Position numbers and translations under genes: made by a program. 8,255 nucleotides of DNA from the NCBI GenBank assembly GCA_019418525.1, contig DYBS01000088.1, positions 1 to 8,255 on the forward strand, given 5' to 3'. Source of the stretch: Clostridiales bacterium (GTDB taxonomy: Bacteria; Bacillota; Clostridia; Oscillospirales; Oscillospiraceae). Below, one piece after another: positions 1-4,792 of this stretch (the first letter of the stretch is position 1; each line of letters begins with the position of its first letter). A model generated the notes under the pieces. It did not search any database, was not told the DNA's origin, and saw nothing but the letters and a program-made list of their open reading frames with translations.

Positions 1-131
1 CCATCAGCAAGGAGGATGTGCGCAAGATCGCGGAGACCAAGATGCCCGACCTGAACGCGTCCAGCATCGAGTCCGCCATGAGCATGATCGCCGGCACCGC
101 CCGCTCCATGGGCGTCGTGGTGGGCGACTGA
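1..131 (+). CDS. rplK: Ribosomal protein L11, C-terminal end (partial)
   Basis: Only the last 42 codons are present, in the frame starting at base 3 and ending in TGA at 129-131. The translated end contains KIAETKMPDLNA and GTARSMGVVV. These are the hallmark C-terminal RNA-binding domain segments of L11, which binds the GTPase-associated region of 23S rRNA at the base of the L12 stalk. The 5' part lies outside the window. The gene sits 18 bases upstream of rplA on the same strand, the standard L11-L1 pairing, so the two are almost certainly co-transcribed. Nothing looks broken in the visible part. Confidence 0.95.
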   Translation, partial: ISKEDVRKIAETKMPDLNASSIESAMSMIAGTARSMGVVVGD

Positions 132-149
132 GCGAAGGAGGGATAAGCA

Positions 150-842
150 ATGTTTAGAGGTAAGAAGTACGTCGAGAGCGCCAAGAAGATCGAGAAGGGC
201 ACTCTCTATGATGCCGCTGAGGCCATGGACCTGGTCGTGAAGACCGCTACCGCCAAGTTCGACGAGACCGTCGAGCTGCACGTGAAGCTGGGCGTTGACT
301 CCCGTCACGCTGACCAGCAGGTCCGCGGCGCCATCGTGCTGCCCCATGGCACCGGCAAGACCCAGCGCGTGCTGGTGTTCGCCAAGGGCGACAAGGCTGA
401 GGCTGCCAAGGAGGCCGGCGCCGACTTCGTGGGCGAGATGGACCTGGTGCAGAAGATCCAGCAGGAGAACTGGTTCGACTACGACGTGGTCGTGGCCAGC
501 CCCGACATGATGGGCGTTGTGGGCCGTCTGGGTAAGGTCCTGGGCCCCAAGGGCCTGATGCCCTCCCCCAAGGCCGGCACCGTCACCCCCGACGTGGCCA
601 AGGCTGTCAAGGAGATCAAAGCCGGTAAGGTGGAGTACCGTCTGGACAAGACCAACATCATCCACTGCCCCATCGGCAAGGTGTCCTTCGGCGCTGAGAA
701 GCTGACCGAGAACTTCAACGCTCTCATGGGCGCTATCATCAAGGCCAAGCCCTCCGCTGCCAAGGGCCAGTATATCAAGAGCTGTGTCACCGCCACCACC
801 ATGGGCCCCGGTGTGAAGATCAACGGCGCCAAGTTGGTGTAA
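150..842 (+). CDS. rplA: 50S ribosomal protein L1
   Basis: The product is 230 residues, the normal length for bacterial L1, which forms the mobile L1 stalk on 23S rRNA near the E site. The family signature runs at about residues 122-142, with GRLGKVLGPKGLMP at its heart. The second half of domain I returns near residues 157-230 with KVEYRLDKTNIIHCPIGK and a TTMGPGVK end. The start is supported by AAGGAGG at 135-141, 8 bases before the ATG. L1 is known in other bacteria to repress the L11-L1 mRNA by binding a leader that mimics its rRNA site. That site would lie upstream of rplK, outside the window. No convincing terminator follows the stop codon, so some read-through into the rplJ leader is possible. 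Confidence 0.97.
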   Translation: MFRGKKYVESAKKIEKGTLYDAAEAMDLVVKTATAKFDETVELHVKLGVDSRHADQQVRGAIVLPHGTGKTQRVLVFAKGDKAEAAKEAGADFVGEMDLVQKIQQENWFDYDVVVASPDMMGVVGRLGKVLGPKGLMPSPKAGTVTPDVAKAVKEIKAGKVEYRLDKTNIIHCPIGKVSFGAEKLTENFNALMGAIIKAKPSAAKGQYIKSCVTATTMGPGVKINGAKLV

Positions 843-1022
843 GAAGCGCGTAACACCCGGAGCAGGCGCACAGCGAGCCGCGCAGACCGGAAAACAGGCG
901 ACCCCGCAGGGGAAGCGACATTTCCGGCGGAGCGGGGAGCAGTGTGCCGTTACGGAGGGTGTGCAGCGTGACAAGCCCGGATCTGCGCTGTTCCGGCGTG
1001 GTTCCGCAAAAAAAGATCATTT
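843..1022. other. Intergenic region between rplA and the rplJ promoter
   Basis: I see no gene or canonical terminator in this stretch. A short hairpin, CCCC-GCA-GGGG, lies at 902-912 without a T run. The hexamer TTCCGG occurs at 922-927 and 991-996, again at 1021-1026 just past the end, and in inverted form at 887-892. The 9-mer CATTTCCGG is present twice, at 919-927 and 1018-1026. The meaning of these repeats is unknown. Confidence 0.5.
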
Positions 1023-1055
1023 CCGGACAGGTTGTGCTTGACACAGCCTGTCCGG
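1023..1055. repeat. 14-bp inverted repeat across the rplJ -35 box
   Basis: The left arm CCGGACAGGTTGTG (1023-1036) and the right arm CACAGCCTGTCCGG (1042-1055) are separated by CTTGA. They match at 13 of 14 positions as DNA. The one mismatch becomes a G-U pair in RNA, so the RNA hairpin would be complete. The centre of symmetry sits on the TTGACA -35 element (1038-1043), the position expected of a repressor or activator operator. It could alternatively be a hairpin at the 3' end of the rplK-rplA mRNA, but no U run follows it on the + strand. Confidence 0.8.
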
Positions 1056-1066
1056 GGTGATATAAT
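1038..1066 (+). promoter_or_regulatory. Consensus extended -10 promoter for rplJ-rplL
   Basis: TTGACA at 1038-1043 and TATAAT at 1061-1066 are separated by exactly 17 bases. TG at 1058-1059 adds the extended -10 motif. All 12 core positions match the housekeeping sigma consensus, which suggests very strong constitutive initiation at about base 1073. Transcription would begin just before the L10-leader-like structure, as expected for an rplJL promoter. Confidence 0.9.
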
Positions 1067-1077
1067 AATTCGCGTGT

Positions 1078-1150
1078 TCAAAGACAGCGGGCATTCCGAT
1101 AAGTCCCGCCGAGAATGCAGCAACTGAAGAATTTTCTTTGTGCTGTTTTC
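1078..1150 (+). promoter_or_regulatory. L10-leader-like ribosomal protein leader
   Basis: The RNA between the promoter and rplJ carries CAAAGACAGCGGGC and then CCCGCCGAGAATGC. This is the AAAGACAG...CCGAG pattern of the Firmicutes L10 leader, which the L10(L12)4 complex binds to autoregulate rplJL. GCGGG (1087-1091) can pair with CCCGC (1105-1109). GCATTC (1091-1096) can pair with GAATGC (1113-1118). The two pairings interleave and share G1091, so they would either be alternatives or form a pseudoknot. The call rests on pattern recall plus position, not on a covariance search. Confidence 0.75.
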
Positions 1151-1151
1151 G

Positions 1152-1184
1152 TGCTTTGGGCAGGAGAAGAGCATTTTTTATTTT
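1152..1184 (+). terminator. Candidate attenuator in the rplJ leader
   Basis: TGCTTT (1152-1157) can pair with AGAGCA (1168-1173), including one G-U pair, around a 10-base loop. TTTTTTATTTT (1174-1184) follows immediately. The stem is short and weak, but the U-rich run is clear and the site directly precedes the rplJ ribosome site. In Bacillus subtilis, L10(L12)4 binding to the leader promotes termination before rplJ, so an attenuator at this place is expected. A second weak hairpin, CAGCA with TGCTG around AAGA/TCTT, lies just upstream at 1118-1145. Confidence 0.45.
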
Positions 1185-1201
1185 CTGGAGGTGAATCCCA
1201 C

Positions 1202-1744
1202 ATGCCTAACGCAAAGGTTCTGAGCGAGAAGCAGGCCATCGTCGCCGAGCTGACCGAGAAGCTGCAGAGCGCTTCCAGCGGCGTCCTGGTGGACTATAAG
1301 GGCATCACCGTGGCCGAGGATACCGCGCTGCGCGCTGAGTGCCGCAAGAACGAGCTGGACTATGCGGTTGTGAAGAACACTCTGGTGCGCTTCGCCATCG
1401 ACAACGTGGGGCTGAAGGAAATGGATTCCGTTCTCAACGGCACCACTTCCATGGCCCTGAGCCACGGCGATCCTATCGCGCCCATGCGCGTCATCGCCAA
1501 GTTCGCCAAGCAGTTCAACGGCGCCAAGTTCACCATCAAGGCCGGCTTCATGGACGGCAAGGTGCTGAGCCTGGACGAGATCAACGCTCTGGCTGAGCTG
1601 CCCTCCAAGGAGGTCCTGCAGGCTCAGGTTCTGGGCACCATGCTGGCTCCTATTACCAGCCTGGCTATCGTCCTGAAGGCCATCTGCGAGCAGAAGGGCG
1701 GCTCCGTGGACGCCGCTCCCGCCGAGGAGGCTGCCGCCGAGTAA
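1202..1744 (+). CDS. rplJ: 50S ribosomal protein L10
   Basis: The product is 180 residues. L10 anchors L7/L12 dimers to the ribosome by its C-terminal helix and binds 23S rRNA by its N-terminal domain. Family features are a start with KVLSEKQAIVAELTEKL, the conserved VDYKGITVAEDTALR segment (residues 30-44) and the VVKNTLVRFA segment (56-65). A long helix then leads to an Ala/Glu-rich tail (DAAPAEEAAAE). The ATG at 1202 is chosen over an in-frame ATG at 1115 because GGAGGTG at 1187-1193 lies 8 bases before it, and because the 1115 start lies inside the leader RNA. The acidic tail makes the protein slightly longer than many L10s. It is likely autoregulated through the leader and transcribed with rplL. 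Confidence 0.96.
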   Translation: MPNAKVLSEKQAIVAELTEKLQSASSGVLVDYKGITVAEDTALRAECRKNELDYAVVKNTLVRFAIDNVGLKEMDSVLNGTTSMALSHGDPIAPMRVIAKFAKQFNGAKFTIKAGFMDGKVLSLDEINALAELPSKEVLQAQVLGTMLAPITSLAIVLKAICEQKGGSVDAAPAEEAAAE

Positions 1745-1763
1745 GGCGGAAACCCGCGATCCC

Positions 1764-1777
1764 GGGGCTGAGGCCCC
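1764..1777 (+). promoter_or_regulatory. Small hairpin between rplJ and rplL
   Basis: GGGGC (1764-1768) pairs with GCCCC (1773-1777) around a TGAG loop, 19 bases after the rplJ stop. A T run occurs only at 1797-1802, about 20 bases further on, so this is not a standard terminator. It may act as an RNA processing or stability element adjusting the L12:L10 ratio, since several L12 copies are needed per L10. That role is inference only. Confidence 0.35.
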
Positions 1778-1832
1778 AACCCCATAAGGGAACATATTTT
1801 TTGATACTATTGAATTTAGGAGGTATCTTATC

Positions 1833-2210
1833 ATGGCTAGCGAGAAGATCACTGCTTTGATTGAGGAAGTTAAGGGCCTGACCGTTCTGGAGCTGAGCGA
1901 GCTCGTTCACGCTCTGGAGGAGGAGTTCGGCGTGTCCGCCGCTGCTATGGCCGCTCCCGCCGCTGGCGGCGCTGCTGCTCCCGCTGCTGAGGAGAAGACC
2001 GAGTTCGACGTGGTCCTGGCCGGCTTTGACGCTGCTGCCAAGATCAAGGTCATCAAGGCTGTCCGTGAGATCACCGGCCTGGGCCTGGCTGACGCCAAGG
2101 CTATGGTCGAGGGCGCTCCCAAGACCCTGAAGGAGGCTGTCGGCAAGGACGAGGCCGAGGAGCTGAAGAAGAAGCTGGAGGAGTCCGGCGCCAAGGTCGA
2201 GCTGAAGTAA
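1833..2210 (+). CDS. rplL: 50S ribosomal protein L7/L12
   Basis: The product is 125 residues, typical for bL12, the multi-copy stalk protein that recruits and activates translational GTPases. It has three visible parts. The N-terminal dimerisation helices that bind L10 are at residues 1-34. A flexible Ala/Gly/Pro hinge (AAPAAGGAAAPAAEE) is at about 40-54. The C-terminal globular domain is at 56-125 and carries the factor-binding helix IKVIKAVREITGLGL, ending in SGAKVELK. AGGAGGT at 1818-1824, 8 bases before the ATG, gives a very strong ribosome site, fitting the high copy number. It lies 88 bases after rplJ and is followed by a strong terminator. rpoB does not follow, which is unusual for this cluster. 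Confidence 0.98.
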   Translation: MASEKITALIEEVKGLTVLELSELVHALEEEFGVSAAAMAAPAAGGAAAPAAEEKTEFDVVLAGFDAAAKIKVIKAVREITGLGLADAKAMVEGAPKTLKEAVGKDEAEELKKKLEESGAKVELK

Positions 2211-2231
2211 GCTCATCTGGTTACAATGACC

Positions 2232-2265
2232 ACCGCCCGCGCACATGGTGCGCGGGCGGTTTTTT
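2232..2265 (+). terminator. Rho-independent terminator after rplL
   Basis: CCGCCCGCGCAC (2233-2244) and GTGCGCGGGCGG (2248-2259) form a perfect 12-bp GC-rich stem with an ATG loop. An outer A-T pair can extend it. TTTTTT at 2260-2265 follows. It lies 22 bases after the rplL stop and is as strong as intrinsic terminators get. Confidence 0.96.
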
Positions 2266-2280
2266 GCGTAAATACGGCGT

Positions 2281-2312
2281 AAAAAACGCCCGCCTTCCAT
2301 CGGAAGGCGGGC
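2281..2312 (-). terminator. Rho-independent terminator of the riboflavin transporter gene
   Basis: Read on the - strand, an 11-bp perfect stem (2312-2302 with 2298-2288; sequence GCCCGCCTTCC on its 3' side as seen on the + strand) with a GAT loop is followed by G and then a run of six T (2286-2281). It begins 10 bases past the stop of the - strand gene. With the rplL terminator it forms a pair of convergent terminators that insulates the two units. Confidence 0.93.
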
Positions 2313-2322
2313 ATTGCACAGC

Positions 2323-2952
2323 TCAGATGTTCTTATGGAGAATGGGGGAGAGGGGCTTGTAGATCAGGAAGCACAGCACCACGTCCACCAGACCCTTGAC
2401 GAAGGTAAAGGGGGCGTTGAAGGTGACCAGGCACTCCAGCAGGCCGCTGACGGAGGGGCGGATAGTCTGATACATTCCGATGATGCCCTCCAGAGGCATA
2501 CCGTAGGCCACCACATAGGTGGGGTAGGTGATGAAGTAGTTGATGGGGATGGAGAGCAGAGCCATGACCACCGCGCCCACCATGGAGCCCAGGATCGCGC
2601 CCTTACGGGACTTCATGGCCTTGTAGATGAGGCCGGCGGGAACCACGAAGCTGGCGCCCAGCAGGAAGTTGCACAGCTCACCAGCGCCGGCGGTGGAGGT
2701 GATGGTCAGGTGGATCAGGTTCTTGACCAGGCAGACCACCGCGCCGTACACCGGGCCCAGGGCAAAGGCGGCCAGCAGGGCGGGCAGCTCCGAGATGTCC
2801 ATCTGGACGAACGAGGGCATCAGAGGCACCGCGAAGTCCATAAACATCAACACGAAGGCGATGGCCGACAGCATAGCGGTGACGGTGAGGGCACGCACCC
2901 GAAGGCGGGTCCGGCTGTTGGGACGTACGGCGGCAGTATTCGGTTGTGACAT
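2323..2952 (-). CDS. ribU: ECF transporter S component, riboflavin type (RibU-like)
   Basis: The product is a 209-residue integral membrane protein. S components bind a vitamin in the membrane and dock on the shared ECF module (two ATPases and a T protein), which is not encoded here. About six hydrophobic segments are visible, near residues 22-41, 57-80, 95-113, 120-143, 150-170 and 176-199. The stretch FVQMDISELPALLAAFALGP (48-67), then KNLIHL and GELCNFLLG, is characteristic of RibU. AMLSA (26-30) in the first helix gives the AxxxA pattern that contacts the T protein. The ATG at 2952 is chosen over upstream starts because AGGAG (2966-2962) lies 9 bases before it, and because longer versions run into the riboswitch platform. 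An FMN riboswitch upstream strongly supports riboflavin as the substrate. Confidence 0.93.
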   Translation of the reverse strand: MSQPNTAAVRPNSRTRLRVRALTVTAMLSAIAFVLMFMDFAVPLMPSFVQMDISELPALLAAFALGPVYGAVVCLVKNLIHLTITSTAGAGELCNFLLGASFVVPAGLIYKAMKSRKGAILGSMVGAVVMALLSIPINYFITYPTYVVAYGMPLEGIIGMYQTIRPSVSGLLECLVTFNAPFTFVKGLVDVVLCFLIYKPLSPILHKNI

Positions 2953-2961
2953 AAAAAACAA

Positions 2962-3021
2962 CTCCTTTTGCATTGTAACACCTGAAAGTCTATGTCTTTC
3001 AGGTGTCAACACAAACAGGAG
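2962..3021 (-). promoter_or_regulatory. Riboswitch expression platform with ribosome-site sequestering stem
   Basis: On the - strand, CTCCTGTTTG (3021-3012) can pair with CAAAAGGAG (2970-2962), which contains the ribU Shine-Dalgarno. The pairing is 9 bp with one bulged G. Nested inside is a perfect 11-bp hairpin, ACACCTGAAAG (2978-2988 on +) with CTTTCAGGTGT (2996-3006), with a 7-base loop. No T run follows this hairpin, so control of translation rather than termination is the better reading. ACACCT in the anti-SD strand can instead pair with AGGTGT of the hairpin, giving a possible alternative fold. This is hand folding only. Confidence 0.65.
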
Positions 3022-3035
3022 GTGTGTGTAACACA

Positions 3036-3162
3036 TCTTCTTCCATCCAGACTTCGCGCCATATCAGCACGTCACTGTCGGTCCCGGAATCACACCGGAT
3101 CTTGCGCGGGGAGCGCTCGCGGACTATAACCGCCGATCGGGATTTTCACCCTGCCCTGAAGA
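3036..3162 (-). promoter_or_regulatory. FMN riboswitch (RFN element)
   Basis: The - strand shows the conserved RFN blocks in order. These are TCTTCAGGGCAGGGTGAAA, then ATCCCGATCGGCGGT, AGTCCGCGAGCGC, TGATTCCGGGACCGACAGT and GAAGTCTGGATGGAAGAAGA. TCTTC (3162-3158) and the final GAAGA close the P1 helix. A variable arm, ACGTGCTGATATGGCGC, replaces the common short one. FMN binding represses riboflavin uptake or synthesis genes. The only downstream gene is the RibU-like S component, which fits. Confidence 0.96.
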
Positions 3163-3187
3163 CATCTCATTCAGTTGTTCTGACCCT

Positions 3188-3216
3188 ATTATAGACGAAG
3201 GCGCGGCAGATTGCAA
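3188..3216 (-). promoter_or_regulatory. Promoter for the FMN riboswitch-ribU transcript
   Basis: On the - strand, TTGCAA (3216-3211) and TATAAT (3193-3188) are spaced by 17 bases. The -10 is perfect and the -35 matches four of six. Initiation near 3181 would leave about 20 bases before the riboswitch P1 helix, as expected. Confidence 0.85.
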
Positions 3217-3250
3217 GAGGAAGTTGTAGAAAACAGATGTTCGATTCTGA

Positions 3251-3279
3251 TTGACTTCCGGGGTGGGATATACTACAAT
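3251..3279 (+). promoter_or_regulatory. Promoter for the SLOG/DUF1273 gene
   Basis: TTGACT (3251-3256) and TACAAT (3274-3279) are separated by 17 bases, each matching five of six consensus positions. Initiation near 3286 would give a leader of only about 27 bases before the ATG at 3313. It is divergent from the ribU promoter, with the two -35 boxes about 35 bases apart. Confidence 0.75.
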
Positions 3280-3312
3280 GGTGCTGATACCACCAGAGGG
3301 AGGCGAGGGGCG

Positions 3313-3831
3313 ATGACACGCGCGGATACCTGCTGTTTTACCGGACACCGGCCGGAAAAGCTGCCCTGGCGGAGCGACGAGGCAGACCCCCGCTGTCTGG
3401 CGCTGAAGGGGCAGCTGCGGCGGGAGCTGGAGCGGGCCTACCGGGACGGATACCGGCATTTCATCTGCGGCATGGCCCGCGGCGCGGACTTTTATTTCTG
3501 CGAGGCCGCTCTGGAGCTGCGGAACCAGCGCAGCGGCGTGACGGTGGAGGCCGCCATCCCCTGCGAGGAGCAGGCCGCCCGCTGGAGCGACGCCGACCGG
3601 GCTCGGTATTTCCAGCTGGTGGGGTACTGCGACCTGGAGACAATGGTACAGCACCACTACGACCGGGGCTGCATGCTCCGGCGCAACCGGTATATGGTGG
3701 ACCGGTCCTCCCGGCTGCTGGCGGTGTACGACGGGCTGCTGGGCGGCACCATGTACACCATCTCCTACGCCCGGAAACAGAGCCTGGAGGTGATCCTCCT
3801 GGATCTGGAGGGGGAGCGGGTTCTTTTTTAA
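3313..3831 (+). CDS. YpsA-like SLOG-domain protein (DUF1273 family)
   Basis: The product is 172 residues and probably cytoplasmic. It begins with a Rossmann-like strand ending in CCFTGHRPEKLPW (residues 7-19). It continues with FICGMARGADFYFCEAALEL (50-69), the glycine-rich nucleotide- or ligand-binding segment of the SLOG fold. It then has RNRYMVDRSSRLLAVYDG (124-141) and GGTMYTISYARK (144-155). These blocks in this order match DUF1273/YpsA proteins, relatives of DprA and the LOG nucleotide hydrolases whose exact ligand is unsettled. In B. subtilis YpsA is linked to cell division and stress, but transferring that role here is inference. The ATG at 3313 is preferred over a TTG at 3211 because GGGAGG at 3298-3303 and a promoter lie between them. 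It is monocistronic. Confidence 0.85.
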   Translation: MTRADTCCFTGHRPEKLPWRSDEADPRCLALKGQLRRELERAYRDGYRHFICGMARGADFYFCEAALELRNQRSGVTVEAAIPCEEQAARWSDADRARYFQLVGYCDLETMVQHHYDRGCMLRRNRYMVDRSSRLLAVYDGLLGGTMYTISYARKQSLEVILLDLEGERVLF

Positions 3832-3835
3832 CCGA

Positions 3836-3876
3836 AAAACGCACATCGCCCCCCGGCCAACGGCCGGGGGGCGATG
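3836..3876 (-). terminator. 15-bp hairpin terminator between convergent genes
   Basis: CATCGCCCCCCGGCC (3844-3858) pairs perfectly with GGCCGGGGGGCGATG (3862-3876) around an AAC loop. On the - strand, a run of five T (3839-3835) begins four bases after the stem, so it ends the DUF2238-like gene, whose stop is only five bases away. On the + strand no T run follows, but a stem this stable just after the SLOG gene probably protects or ends that mRNA as well. Confidence 0.85.
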
Positions 3877-3881
3877 GATTG

Positions 3882-4697
3882 TCAGGCGTCGGGATGCTCC
3901 TCAGGGTTCACCACCCGGGGGATGAAGCGCCGGGCAAAGCGGCCCTTGCCCCGGCTGCGGACGTAGAAGAAGCCCAGGATGGAGAAGATCAGCGCGCCAA
4001 TAAAATTGACAAACAGGTCTGCCATCGTGTCATGGAGCCCCACATCCAGGTATCCGCCCAGCCCCAGTGCGGTCTGGGTGCCGTCGGCGTGGACCAGGAT
4101 CACGTCGGTGATGTCCTTCACCGGGATGGCCAGGGTGCCCTGATTGGGGTCCAGCATCACCGTGGAGATGGTGGAGAGGACGGTGTCCTTCTGCATGTCG
4201 AAAAGGAAGATCTGATCCATGGCGAACTCGAAGAATTCCCACACTACGCCCACCGTCATGGAGAAGCAAAAGGCGGTGACGGCCATGAAAACCGGGCTCA
4301 GGTGGAGGGAGAAGCGCTCATTGCGGTTGAACAGGTCCACCAGCGAAAACCCGATGGCGGCGCAGAGAAAGCCGTTGAGGGTGTGGAGCATGGTGTCCCA
4401 GTAGGGGAAGATAATGTAGTAGGCCCGGATCTCCCCTAAAATTTCAGCGGCGTAGATGAACAGGAGAATGATGATCTCCAGCGTGTCGGGGAGATCCACC
4501 CGAAAGCGCCGCTCGATGAGGGAGGGGAGGATGAAGAGGATCAGTGTGAGGATACAGAGAAAGACGTTTTCATAGTTTCCATTAAAAAATTGGGCCACCA
4601 GCATCCCGATGACCGACAGGCGGAGCAGGGTATAGAGGACCGCCATGGCCCGCCGGTGCTCCACGTGGCGAAAGCCCTTGGGCGGCTTCTTTGGCAT
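3882..4697 (-). CDS. DUF2238-like polytopic membrane protein
   Basis: The product is 271 residues. Hydrophobic segments near 17-36, 44-60, 72-91, 105-123, 133-155 and 227-247 suggest about six membrane helices. Polar motifs recur at membrane edges: YWDTMLHTLNGF (99-110), GVVWEFFEFAMDQ (150-162) and LHDTMADLFVNFIGA (221-235). The paired D-x-x-x-H, W-E-F-F-E and H-D-T-x-x-D patterns are typical of DUF2238/YjdF-type proteins, whose function is unknown. The soluble stretch at about 165-220 lies outside the helices. AGGAAGGA precedes the ATG at 4697, and part of that site lies in a 10-bp inverted repeat. It is downstream of the S1 gene on the same strand with a 95-base gap, so it may share transcripts with it. 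The family call comes from motif recall only. Confidence 0.7.
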   Translation of the reverse strand: MPKKPPKGFRHVEHRRAMAVLYTLLRLSVIGMLVAQFFNGNYENVFLCILTLILFILPSLIERRFRVDLPDTLEIIILLFIYAAEILGEIRAYYIIFPYWDTMLHTLNGFLCAAIGFSLVDLFNRNERFSLHLSPVFMAVTAFCFSMTVGVVWEFFEFAMDQIFLFDMQKDTVLSTISTVMLDPNQGTLAIPVKDITDVILVHADGTQTALGLGGYLDVGLHDTMADLFVNFIGALIFSILGFFYVRSRGKGRFARRFIPRVVNPEEHPDA

Positions 4698-4710
4698 AAT
4701 ATGACATCCT

Positions 4711-4750
4711 TCCTGCGGCGATGAGTAGGTGGAGTGGTTGCGCCGCAGGA
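4711..4750 (-). repeat. 10-bp inverted repeat in the leader of the DUF2238-like gene
   Basis: TCCTGCGGCG (4711-4720) and CGCCGCAGGA (4741-4750) are perfect inverted repeats with a 20-base loop. In the - strand mRNA the hairpin lies just before the start codon. Its 3' arm ends in AGGA, part of the purine-rich ribosome site AGGAAGGA. It could limit translation or stabilise the mRNA 5' end. No T run follows, so it is not a terminator. Confidence 0.75.
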
Positions 4751-4753
4751 TTC

Positions 4754-4783
4754 AGTATACTACATCCGGACGTTTTCCGCCAG
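4754..4783 (-). promoter_or_regulatory. Weak candidate promoter for the DUF2238-like gene
   Basis: On the - strand, TATACT (4759-4754) is a good -10 box. With an 18-base spacer the -35 would be CTGGCG (4783-4778), only three of six. If used, transcription would start at about 4747, within the 5' arm of the inverted repeat. The -35 is poor, so read-through from the S1 gene is an equally good source of transcript. Confidence 0.35.
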
Positions 4784-4792
4784 CCTTTTGGC

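Noticed and set aside
1023..1055. Dyad read as an intrinsic terminator for rplK-rplA
   Set aside because: No T run follows on the + strand, and on the - strand the T run is about ten bases away. The overlap with the -35 box makes a regulatory reading at least as good.
1115..1201. Upstream in-frame start extending rplJ by 29 residues
   Set aside because: It has no ribosome site, lies within the L10-leader RNA, and the added residues do not match L10. The ATG at 1202 has an ideal Shine-Dalgarno.
1665..2300. Long - strand open frame opposite rplJ-rplL, and a similar + strand frame at 2314-2949 opposite ribU
   Set aside because: Both are repetitive Leu/Gly/His-rich translations antisense to well-recognised genes, with no family motif. 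They are by-products of high-GC codon use.
3211..3312. TTG start giving a 206-residue SLOG protein
   Set aside because: The TTG lies on the -35 box of the ribU promoter and upstream of the gene's own promoter. The ATG at 3313 has a good ribosome site and begins the conserved domain.
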